Source of the DNA: an uncultured Agitococcus sp.
Lineage (GTDB): Bacteria; Pseudomonadota; Gammaproteobacteria; Pseudomonadales; Moraxellaceae
Direction of reading: 5' to 3'
NCBI RefSeq assembly: GCF_937920075.1
Contig: NZ_CALETI010000485.1
Location: 1 to 8,795, forward strand
DNA: 8,795 bases
This document shows, piece after piece, positions 1 to 6,078 of the stretch (its first letter is position 1; every line of letters starts with the position of its first letter). The notes beneath the pieces were generated by a model. That model was not told where the DNA came from. It worked only from the letters and a program-made list of their open reading frames with translations, and searched no databases. Both the position numbers and the translations under genes were made by a program.

Positions 1-37
1 GAAGACACTCTTTCCCTACACGACGCTCTTCCGATCT
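1..37 (+). other. Illumina adapter left at the contig end (not genomic)
   Basis: Bases 5-37 match, base for base, the 33-nt Illumina TruSeq read-1 adapter that begins ACACTCTTTCCC and ends CTCTTCCGATCT. The four bases before it (GAAG) are not those of the single-index P5 adapter, so they could be the tail of an i5 index; that part is inference. True genome sequence starts at about base 38. Any reading frame that crosses this junction is chimeric: the open frame of hemH continues into the adapter and picks up a false tail, LDRKSVV, before an adapter-encoded stop at 16-18. Confidence 0.97.
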
Positions 38-198
38 AAATTTAAAATTATTTTCCAAACGACTGGAGGTATTTCAATCACCCGCCGATCACTCAAAAAC
101 TGTCGCAAATAACGACGTACAGCTTGAGGAGTTGGCGCATCAGGTGTGCCTAAATTAACCAAAACAACGCCTAATGGCGGTGCTGAATTTGCCTTCAT
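38..198 (-). CDS. hemH: Ferrochelatase, N-terminal fragment (cut by the contig end)
   Basis: This is the first 53 residues of protoporphyrin ferrochelatase, the enzyme that inserts Fe(II) into protoporphyrin IX to make protoheme at the cytoplasmic face of the inner membrane. The fragment has the family's N-terminal signature: a short lead, then VLVNLGTPDAPTPQAVRRYL (residues 12-31) and FLSDRRVIEIPP (34-45). The full protein is usually about 320-350 residues, so most of it, including the catalytic His and Glu, is missing. The ATG at 198 has only a weak purine-rich site upstream (CAGAGA, 7 bases away). adk lies upstream on the same strand, as in E. coli, but a strong terminator sits between them, so hemH probably has its own promoter. 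Truncation is due to adapter sequence at 5-37, not a mutation. Residue 54 straddles the junction and is not reliable. Confidence 0.93.
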
Positions 199-228
199 GT
201 TTTTATCTCTGATTCTAAAAATGGCTTG

Positions 229-258
229 ATTTTATGGATAATAAAATCTTTGTCTCTA
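229..258 (-). promoter_or_regulatory. Possible hemH promoter
   Basis: On the minus strand TAGAGA (253-258, 4 of 6 to TTGACA) and TAAAAT (229-234, 5 of 6 to TATAAT) are 18 bases apart and lie about 30 bases ahead of the hemH ATG. It sits just past the terminator, where a promoter would be needed. The match is moderate and the region is AT-rich, so chance is a real alternative. Confidence 0.3.
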
Positions 259-300
259 GCACAAAATAAAAAAGGCCGTTAATCGGCCTTTTTTTGTGCT
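258..300. terminator. Bidirectional intrinsic terminator between adk and hemH
   Basis: GGCCG (274-278), a 5-base loop TTAAT, and CGGCC (284-288) form a GC-rich stem. It is flanked by six A on the left (268-273) and seven T on the right (289-295), so a U-tract follows the stem on either strand. The arms extend further: AGCACAAAA (258-266) is complementary to TTTTGTGCT (292-300), leaving a small asymmetric bulge. On the minus strand it would end the adk transcript (and any read-through from the ccm genes), uncoupling it from hemH. Confidence 0.9.
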
Positions 301-350
301 ACCCCCCTGCCTTCGGCATCTCCCCTTAATAAGGGGGAACTGAGGGGGAG
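301..350. repeat. GC-rich nested inverted repeat just behind adk
   Basis: A C/G-run element unlike its AT-rich surroundings. Outer arms are CCCCCC (302-307) and GGGGG (344-348). Inside are two smaller inverted repeats: TGCC-TTC-GGCA (308-318) and CCCCTTA-A-TAAGGGG (322-336). The multi-armed fold and intergenic site between a stop codon and a terminator resemble a REP/MITE-type dispersed repeat, but with only one copy visible this cannot be shown here. It will be transcribed as the 3' UTR of adk. A separate AT-rich inverted repeat, TGTATTA-TTT-TAATACA (351-367), covers the adk stop codon. Confidence 0.6.
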
Positions 351-354
351 TGTA

Positions 355-1008
355 TTATTTTAATACAGAAGTGACTTTAGCACTAATTGCTTCAACAGAG
401 CCAACACCTTCAATACGTGCGTATTTTGGTGCAGTCGTGTCACCACTAGCGGCTAATTGTTGATAGAAACCCACTAATTGTGCCGTTTGCTGATGATAAA
501 CCTCTAAACGTTTTTTAATCGTTTCTTCTTTATCGTCATCACGTTGCACGAGGTCTTCGCCAGTCACATCGTCTTTACCATCCACTTTAGGAGGATTGTG
601 TTGAATATGATATACACGACCAGAGTTTGGATGTACACGACGGCCAGATAAACGACTAATAATTTCTTGATCTGGCACAGCAATTTCAACAACGTGGTCA
701 ATCGCAATACCAGCATTAATTAAGGCTTGAGCTTGAGGAATAGTACGTGGAAAACCGTCAAATAAACAACCATTGACACAATCTGGCTGAGTTAAACGCT
801 CTTTTACTAAACCAATGATAATTTCATCAGAAACTAAACCACCCGCATCCATAATTTTTTTAGCAGCAACACCCAATTCAGTGCCTGCTTTTACTGCGGC
901 ACGCAACATGTCGCCTGTAGAAATTTGTGGAATTTGAAACTGTTGAGTAATTACTTGGGCTTGAGTGCCTTTTCCTGCACCAGGTGGGCCTAATAAAATA
1001 ACACGCAT
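355..1008 (-). CDS. adk: Adenylate kinase
   Basis: Cytoplasmic phosphotransferase, ATP + AMP = 2 ADP, essential for adenine nucleotide balance. The 217 residues are the full length of the long-LID bacterial type (E. coli 214). The P-loop GPPGAGKGT is at 7-15, the AMP-binding STGDMLR at 30-36, and FDGFPRT at 83-89. The arginines known to act in E. coli Adk fall at identical positions here: R36, R88, R123, R156 and R167. The LID (about 122-160, SGRRVHPNSGRVYH onward) lacks the four zinc-binding cysteines found in Gram-positive enzymes. The ATG at 1008 follows AGGGGAG 4 bases away. It starts 60 bases after the ccmI stop; a TTGGCA box in that gap suggests an own promoter, with read-through from ccm also possible. 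Nothing looks damaged. Confidence 0.98.
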   Translation of the reverse strand: MRVILLGPPGAGKGTQAQVITQQFQIPQISTGDMLRAAVKAGTELGVAAKKIMDAGGLVSDEIIIGLVKERLTQPDCVNGCLFDGFPRTIPQAQALINAGIAIDHVVEIAVPDQEIISRLSGRRVHPNSGRVYHIQHNPPKVDGKDDVTGEDLVQRDDDKEETIKKRLEVYHQQTAQLVGFYQQLAASGDTTAPKYARIEGVGSVEAISAKVTSVLK

Positions 1009-1020
1009 AATGCTCCCCTA

Positions 1021-1050
1021 ATTTAAAATAAAAAGCAAAAATTTTGCCAA
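1021..1050 (-). promoter_or_regulatory. Possible adk promoter
   Basis: In the 60-base gap between ccmI and adk, the minus strand carries TTGGCA (1045-1050, 5 of 6 to TTGACA) and TTAAAT (1021-1026, 4 of 6 to TATAAT) with an 18-base spacer. An alternative -10, TATTTT, would give a 15-base spacer. The -35 is good and the -10 weak. A start here would give a very short leader that still holds the adk ribosome binding site at 1015-1019. Confidence 0.35.
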
Positions 1051-1068
1051 GTTTACCATAAAAATTAT

Positions 1069-2346
1069 TTACGGCTTTACTTGATTAATTAACAATTCAA
1101 TGTGTTGTAGCTTGCCGTTTTGTGTGACAGGCACTGCTATCGCTTCTAAATCACCACTTACTCCTTGTGGAGTACCTGTTTTGCTAATTCTTGCACCCAC
1201 CACAACCGATTCAACAGTCGATAGTTTCATGGTCGGCATCATACTTTGTTTATCGGTTAATGCAACTACTAGCGGAAAACGTCCCACAGGCTGACGAACA
1301 ACGGCTAAAGGTATAGGTGAACCATTTAAAGCACGCGCAAAAACAAATAAGGTATCATTTGGCTGTAAACGAGACTGCAATTCTTTTGCCAATTTCACCG
1401 TTACTTCAATACCAGTTTCATTTTCAGCTAATTTTTCACCACCTTGTTGAGCAATAGCAATCGCTTGATCTATTTCTGTTAAAGCTTGTGATTGACTTTC
1501 GCCTGTGCGTTGTTTATGCACTTGTTTTAACTTAGGTAAAAACACTAAAGCACTGGCATAATCGCCCGAGCGAAACGCTCCCATGCCCATTAATAATAAT
1601 GCACCTTCATGCTCAGGATGTTTATTTAACACCTGCATCAATAATTCTCGACTTTTAGTGCTAAGTTGACCTTGTTGAGTAAATACTAAAGTTTGCGCAT
1701 AGGTTAAGGCAATATCATCACGTGTAGGGTCTAAACGATTGGCATTTGCTAAAGCAGTTAAGGCTAAATCGGGTAATTCGCCTTGAATATAAGCCATCGC
1801 CAACATATACCAACCATCAACATTATTAGGATTGGTCTGCAATTTTTTTTGCATCACTCGAGCAAAATCCGCTAAATTTTGTTTGGCTAAACGTTCAGGC
1901 TCAATTTGTTTATTAGCAAATAAATCATTAATCAGTGGCTCAGTTTCGGTTTGTACTTGCCACCAACGCCAAATTTGATTATGTGGCATAAATGTCCAAT
2001 ACGCACCAGCTCCCAATAATGGAATTAACAAACCTAAAGACCAAATAAGCCCTCGTGAACTACTCGCTTGCTGCTGATTTTTTTGCTCCATTTGTTCGGC
2101 TAATGATAATAATTGACGCTCTAATTCTGTTTTTAATGCAACAAATGTTTCTTCATCAATTTTACCATCAATCTTATCTTGTTCTAATTCTGCCAAACGC
2201 TCTTTAAAAACCCCAATATTTAATGCTAATAATGAGCTGTTTTGTTCGCGTGCCGAACGTAATAATGGCCAAATAAAAACTAAAGCAACGATCAAACTTA
2301 ATGCGGCTGCACTACTAATAAAGGCTAAAGAATATGAGTTAATCAT
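1069..2346 (-). CDS. ccmI: Cytochrome c maturation protein CcmI (CycH-type, TPR)
   Basis: Inner-membrane chaperone of System I cytochrome c biogenesis. It holds apocytochrome c by its C-terminal part and delivers it to the CcmF/CcmH heme ligase. The 425 residues show the family layout: a first membrane segment at about 7-29, a cytoplasmic loop with a charged helix (about 33-90), a second membrane segment at about 99-119, then a periplasmic TPR region (about 150-300, with WYMLAMAYIQ at 179-188 and a repeat near 247-275), and a C-terminal beta-rich domain (about 310-425). In E. coli this region is the C-terminal half of a fused CcmH; here CcmH and CcmI are separate. The ATG overlaps the ccmH stop by 8 bases and has no clear Shine-Dalgarno site, pointing to translational coupling. 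It is the last ccm gene of the block. Confidence 0.93.
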   Translation of the reverse strand: MINSYSLAFISSAAALSLIVALVFIWPLLRSAREQNSSLLALNIGVFKERLAELEQDKIDGKIDEETFVALKTELERQLLSLAEQMEQKNQQQASSSRGLIWSLGLLIPLLGAGAYWTFMPHNQIWRWWQVQTETEPLINDLFANKQIEPERLAKQNLADFARVMQKKLQTNPNNVDGWYMLAMAYIQGELPDLALTALANANRLDPTRDDIALTYAQTLVFTQQGQLSTKSRELLMQVLNKHPEHEGALLLMGMGAFRSGDYASALVFLPKLKQVHKQRTGESQSQALTEIDQAIAIAQQGGEKLAENETGIEVTVKLAKELQSRLQPNDTLFVFARALNGSPIPLAVVRQPVGRFPLVVALTDKQSMMPTMKLSTVESVVVGARISKTGTPQGVSGDLEAIAVPVTQNGKLQHIELLINQVKP

Positions 2347-2800
2347 GACTATTTCGCTTTAATAAAGCCGCTAGACGGGCAGACTCTTCGGGCGTTAATG
2401 CGGAGGCATCAGGTTTAACTTGGCGACGACGGAAAATAATAATCAAAACCACCATCACTAATAAAATAAATGGCCCAAACCACAATAAATAGGTTGTTGA
2501 ACGGACAGGCGGTTTATAGCTAATAAAGTCTCCATAACGATCAACCATATATTCACGAATTTCGTTATCGGTTTTGCCTTCTTGTAACAGTTGATAAGTA
2601 CGATCTTTTAAATCTTTGGCAATCGGTGCATCTGAGCCTGATAAGTTTTGATTTTGACACTTTGGACAACGTAACTCACCAACGAGAGCCTGAAAACGCT
2701 GTTCTTCGGCAGGCGTTTTAAAATCATAAACTTCAATTGCTGCATACGTTATTTGCCAATAAAGACTGAACAAAATCACCATCATTGTTTTTATTGACAT
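2339..2800 (-). CDS. ccmH: Cytochrome c maturation protein CcmH (CycL-type thioredox)
   Basis: Membrane-anchored periplasmic thiol protein that keeps the CxxCH cysteines of apocytochrome c reduced for heme attachment, working with CcmG and CcmF. The 153 residues contain a signal peptide (1-20, ending ITYA), the family motif LRCPKCQNQNL (43-53) with redox cysteines C45 and C48, and a membrane anchor at about 104-123 followed by RRR and a short cytoplasmic tail. The frame stays open up to 2860 (20 extra codons), but I chose the ATG at 2800: it gives a proper signal peptide and is preceded by GGAGG, 7 bases away, the best ribosome binding site in the window. This start overlaps the end of ccmG by 10 bases; the stop overlaps ccmI. 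It is a stand-alone CcmH, not the E. coli-type fusion. Confidence 0.95.
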   Translation of the reverse strand: MSIKTMMVILFSLYWQITYAAIEVYDFKTPAEEQRFQALVGELRCPKCQNQNLSGSDAPIAKDLKDRTYQLLQEGKTDNEIREYMVDRYGDFISYKPPVRSTTYLLWFGPFILLVMVVLIIIFRRRQVKPDASALTPEESARLAALLKRNSHD

Positions 2801-3342
2801 GCGCTCACCTCCCCACCTGCTAATAATTGCTGATAACAAGGGGCAAGTTGGCTTTGCCAAATCGCGGCATCAAATACGCCAACATAACGATAACGCACAT
2901 TGGCATTTGCATCAATTAAATAGGTTTCAGGTGCGCCATATACGCCTAAATCAATCCCAATATCACCTTTACGGTCAGGAATAATCAAACTAAAAGGATT
3001 ACCACGTTTAGCCAAATAAGCCAAAGCATCTTGTGGATCATCTTTGTAATTCAGACCGATAATCGGAATACCTTGTTTAGACAATTCAACTAAAGTTGGA
3101 TGCTCTTCTTTACAAGAAGGACACCATGATGCCCAAACATTAATAATCGCTGGTTTACCTTTAATATCCGCTAAAGAAATAGAATTACCTTCTAAATCTG
3201 TCACGGCAAAATTAGGAAATGGCTTGCCTAAACGTGCTGAAGGTAAAGCGGTTGGGTCTTGTCCTAAACGTGTCATCAAAAAGGCAGCAACTGCTAAAAA
3301 TAAAACAAGGGGGAACGCCCATACCAGTGCCTTCATTTTCAT
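2791..3342 (-). CDS. ccmG: Thiol:disulfide interchange protein CcmG/DsbE
   Basis: Periplasmic, membrane-tethered thioredoxin-like protein that passes reducing power, normally from DsbD/CcdA, to CcmH and apocytochrome c. The 183 residues start with an uncleaved anchor (about 5-23), then a thioredoxin fold with the active site WASWCPSCKEEHP (70-82; C74 and C77), close to the WCPTC of E. coli DsbE, and the cis-proline loop GAPETYLID (136-144). The ATG at 3342 overlaps the ccmF stop as ATGA; a second ATG two codons on (3336) is a possible alternative. No strong ribosome site is seen, so coupling to ccmF is likely. One oddity is two further cysteines at the C-terminus, C169 and C182. C182 is encoded where the gene overlaps the ccmH start codon. 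Confidence 0.96.
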   Translation of the reverse strand: MKMKALVWAFPLVLFLAVAAFLMTRLGQDPTALPSARLGKPFPNFAVTDLEGNSISLADIKGKPAIINVWASWCPSCKEEHPTLVELSKQGIPIIGLNYKDDPQDALAYLAKRGNPFSLIIPDRKGDIGIDLGVYGAPETYLIDANANVRYRYVGVFDAAIWQSQLAPCYQQLLAGGEVSACQ

Positions 3343-5315
3343 TTTGTCGCTACCTGTGCTGAATTAGAGACTTTTGCGTTTTGGCGCGCTAAACGATAAC
3401 GCTTATCAGTCATTGCTACACCGCCACCCAAAGCCATCACCAAAGCACCTAACCATAACCAGCGAACAAATGGTTTATAATAAACACGAACTGCCCATTG
3501 GTTATTGTCTAATGGCTCACCAATAGCCACATACACATCACGCAACAAACGGCCATCAATCGCCGCCTCCGTCATAGAACGATTTTGCACCACATACAAA
3601 CGTTTTTCGGGATACAAATATTCAATTACTGCACCATTCTTTAATACCGCTACTTTTGCTTGTACTGACTCAAAGTTAGCCCCATTATATTCACGCACGC
3701 CTAACCACTCAAATTGGTACATTCCAACATCAACTTTGTCATTCATGCCTAAACGTACATCTTTTTCGACACTATAGGTAGAGGTTAATGTCACACCAAT
3801 AACCGTAATTACTAAGCCTAAATGCGCGATTTGCATTCCATAATAACTACGCGACAAACGTAATAACCCTGCACCAAAGCCTTGTTTTGCTGTTTTTGCT
3901 TTCAGATAAATATCACGGCTAATTGATAACACAACCCAAAAACATAAACTCAAACTCAAAGCCACACGAATGGGGGCATCACCAAAATAGACTAAGGGAA
4001 AAACAATACCCAAAACAATACTAGCTAATAGAACTTTCCATAGGGGCAAAAACTCTTTGGCTTGATGCCGCTTCCAGTTAACCAAAGAACCCAAGCCCAA
4101 AAAGACTAATAACACTAAGGTAACAGGCACAAATAAGGCATTAAAATAGGGAGGGCCGACCGAAATTTTGCCTAATTTTAAGGCATCAGCGACTAAGGGA
4201 AATAACGTACCTAATAACACGACTGTTGTTGCCGTAATTAATAATAAGTTATTAACTAATAAAAAAGATTCTCGTGATAACCACGCATAACGACTTTCAC
4301 TATTTAAATGGCTAGCACGCAAAGCAAATACTAATAAAGACGCACCAATAACAGCGGTCAAAATCCCTAAGACAAACATACCCCGTGCAGGATCAGCAGC
4401 AAAGGCATGAACCGAGGTTAATACGCCCGAACGTACCAAAAATGTGCCCAATAAACTTAAGGCAAAAGCAATAATGGCTAGCATGACTGTCCATGCTTTA
4501 AATACCCCCCGCTTCTCACTAACTGCTAAGGAGTGCAATAATGCTGTACCTGCTAACCACGGCATAAATGAGGCATTTTCTACAGGATCCCAAAACCACC
4601 AACCGCCCCAACCTAATTCGTAGTATGCCCACCATGAACCAATAGCAATACCTAAGGTTAAAAATGCCCATGCTGATACAGCCCAAGGCCGAGACCAACG
4701 CGCCCATGCAGAATCTAAGCGACCACCTAATAAGCCAGCCATCGCAAAAGCAAATGGCACAGTAAAACCAACGTAACCCATATACAACATTGGGGGATGA
4801 ATAATTAAACCAATATCTTGCAATAAAGGATTGAGGTCTGCGCCATCAATGGGAAAATCGGGTAATAAGCGATTAAAAGGATTAGAAGTTAAAATCACAA
4901 AAGAAATTAACGCGATACTCACCATACCCATAATGGCTAAAACACGGGCGATCATTTCACGTGGCAAACTACGGCTAAATAACGCAACAGCCGCCCCCCA
5001 CCATGACAATACTAAGACCCATAATAATAATGAACCTTCATGTCCGCCCCATACCGCAGAAATTTTATAATAATAAGGAAGTAAGGTATTAGATTGCCGA
5101 GCAACATAATCAATCGTAAAGTCGTTTTGCAAAAAAGCGACTGTTAAACCGACAAAAGATATTGTTAAACAAAAAGCTTGAAGTAATGCAGCAGATTTTG
5201 CGCTACGCTGCAAACTGACATTAGCAGCATAAACGCCATACAACGGTAAGGTAGCTTGTAATAACGCCATAACTAACCCTAAAATCAGGGCAAAATGACC
5301 TAGCTCAGCAATCAT
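3339..5315 (-). CDS. ccmF: Heme lyase CcmF, cytochrome c-type biogenesis
   Basis: Polytopic inner-membrane protein that takes heme from holo-CcmE and, with CcmH and CcmI, forms the thioether bonds to apocytochrome c. The length, 658 residues, is normal (E. coli about 647). The periplasmic WWD heme-handling motif is at 235-247 (GWGGWWFWDPVEN). Histidines known to bind heme in E. coli CcmF are at the same positions: H173 in HPPMLYMGY, H261 in HSLAVSEKRG and H303 in TSVHAFA; H498 in QIAHLG matches the fourth. Many hydrophobic segments run along the protein, with a soluble periplasmic domain at about 512-615 and a last membrane segment near 620-640. The ATG at 5315 follows GGGAG, 6 bases away. 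It is the first gene of the ccmFGHI block, whose usual upstream partners ccmABCDE are not adjacent. Confidence 0.98.
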   Translation of the reverse strand: MIAELGHFALILGLVMALLQATLPLYGVYAANVSLQRSAKSAALLQAFCLTISFVGLTVAFLQNDFTIDYVARQSNTLLPYYYKISAVWGGHEGSLLLWVLVLSWWGAAVALFSRSLPREMIARVLAIMGMVSIALISFVILTSNPFNRLLPDFPIDGADLNPLLQDIGLIIHPPMLYMGYVGFTVPFAFAMAGLLGGRLDSAWARWSRPWAVSAWAFLTLGIAIGSWWAYYELGWGGWWFWDPVENASFMPWLAGTALLHSLAVSEKRGVFKAWTVMLAIIAFALSLLGTFLVRSGVLTSVHAFAADPARGMFVLGILTAVIGASLLVFALRASHLNSESRYAWLSRESFLLVNNLLLITATTVVLLGTLFPLVADALKLGKISVGPPYFNALFVPVTLVLLVFLGLGSLVNWKRHQAKEFLPLWKVLLASIVLGIVFPLVYFGDAPIRVALSLSLCFWVVLSISRDIYLKAKTAKQGFGAGLLRLSRSYYGMQIAHLGLVITVIGVTLTSTYSVEKDVRLGMNDKVDVGMYQFEWLGVREYNGANFESVQAKVAVLKNGAVIEYLYPEKRLYVVQNRSMTEAAIDGRLLRDVYVAIGEPLDNNQWAVRVYYKPFVRWLWLGALVMALGGGVAMTDKRYRLARQNAKVSNSAQVATK

Positions 5316-5354
5316 CTAAGACTCCCATAGGCAAGGGGAATTTAATCAGGGCGC

Positions 5355-5382
5355 ATAATACGCACTAAATGCAGATTGTCTA
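5355..5382 (-). promoter_or_regulatory. Likely sigma70-type promoter of ccmFGHI
   Basis: On the minus strand TAGACA (5377-5382, 5 of 6 to TTGACA) and TATTAT (5355-5360, 5 of 6 to TATAAT) are 16 bases apart. Transcription would begin near 5348, about 33 bases ahead of the ccmF ATG, leaving the ribosome site CTCCC/GGGAG (5322-5326) in the leader. This is the best promoter match in the window. No intrinsic terminator for the upstream lpoP gene is visible in the rest of the 125-base gap, so read-through from mrcB-lpoP may add to it. Confidence 0.6.
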
Positions 5383-5440
5383 GGCTATTATCGTTATTAT
5401 TTTTCTTTAGATAGTCATACAGCAATAACACAAGTTAAAC

Positions 5441-6076
5441 TTAACCTCGATCACCTGCCATTTCTAATTGCAAGGCTTTATTTCTTGCCTGATTTGCCGC
5501 GTCTTGTTTGCCTTGACGTTCGGCTGCTTGAGCAACTAAATGCCACAAAGCGGCTTGTTGGGCATTACCTTGAGCATATGACAAGCCTTTACGGGCTAAT
5601 TGTTCGGCCTCAATGGTTCGACCTTGTTGCAAACGAACTTCGGCAAGGCGTTGATAAACAGTTGCCGATTGTGGTGCTAAACGTTGGGCGCGCTCTAAGC
5701 TGGTCGCTGCTTCCTCTAACTTGCCCACACGTAAATGCTCACTTGCTGTTACCAACAAGCCTTGCACCGCAGGCATATCCCGACCGTCAGCCAATTTTCT
5801 ATTAGGTTGGACAAGCACTGGTGGGGGTAATACGGGTTTAGTAATCGTTGGTGTGGTGACGGGTAAATCGTCTTTAGGCTCAACGCGTTCTACAGGTGCA
5901 ACAACCACAGGCTGTTGTTTAATCGTTGACGTTGGCTTGCTGATGGGTTTACTAATCACTTGCGGTTTATTGGCTTTAATGGGTGCAGAGTTTGTTGGCC
6001 AACTATAATCTGCTAAATGTTGGCAAGCCGTTAGATTTAACGCAACTAAGGAAATATAAACAGCACGCATGACCAT
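5441..6076 (-). CDS. lpoP: TPR lipoprotein, probable PBP1B activator LpoP
   Basis: The 211-residue product has a lipoprotein signal peptide with lipobox LTAC (residues 15-18), C18 being the lipidated residue. A long Pro/Lys/Thr-rich linker follows (about 30-95), then a helical TPR region (about 103-205) with a repeat like LRVGKLEEAATSLERAQRLAP and two more after it. Q19 follows the Cys rather than Asp, which favours outer-membrane sorting. Pseudomonas LpoP, an outer-membrane TPR lipoprotein that stimulates PBP1b from across the periplasm, has this design, and the gene sits directly behind mrcB, so I infer that role. The chosen ATG (6076) lies 2 bases after the mrcB TGA, with AGG of AGGTGA 5 bases upstream of it; a GTG at 6082 and an ATG at 6070 are alternatives. 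The symbol rests on architecture and context. A different TPR lipoprotein remains possible. Confidence 0.75.
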   Translation of the reverse strand: MVMRAVYISLVALNLTACQHLADYSWPTNSAPIKANKPQVISKPISKPTSTIKQQPVVVAPVERVEPKDDLPVTTPTITKPVLPPPVLVQPNRKLADGRDMPAVQGLLVTASEHLRVGKLEEAATSLERAQRLAPQSATVYQRLAEVRLQQGRTIEAEQLARKGLSYAQGNAQQAALWHLVAQAAERQGKQDAANQARNKALQLEMAGDRG

Positions 6077-6078
6077 TA

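Noticed and set aside
16..37. Reading the hemH frame through to a stop at 16-18, giving a complete 60-residue protein
   Set aside because: The last codons and the stop lie in adapter sequence; the genomic gene is simply cut off at base 38.
1021..1047. A-T-rich inverted repeat GCAAAA-A-TTTTGC followed on the minus strand by a T-rich run, as a terminator after ccmI
   Set aside because: The stem is only about five usable pairs, nearly all A-T, and overlaps a plausible adk promoter; too weak to call.
1100..1294. Plus-strand open frames inside ccmI, ccmG/ccmH, ccmF, lpoP and mrcB (for example 1100-1294, 3505-3777, 4831-5070, 5485-5805, 5721-6008, 6837-7022)
   Set aside because: All lie fully opposite well-supported minus-strand genes, have no recognisable domains and no convincing ribosome sites; they are what long coding genes leave on the other strand.
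2801..2860. An earlier start for ccmH at 2860, adding 20 residues
   Set aside because: The added residues would precede a complete signal peptide, and the ATG at 2800 has a near-perfect ribosome site; the longer frame is just ccmG sequence read in another frame.
4519..4707. A second minus-strand frame inside ccmF
   Set aside because: It overlaps the conserved WWD-motif region of ccmF in another frame and resembles no known protein.
5431..5450. Inverted repeat AAGTT-A-AACTT at the lpoP stop as a terminator
   Set aside because: No GC stem and no U-tract follows on the minus strand; it does not look able to stop transcription.
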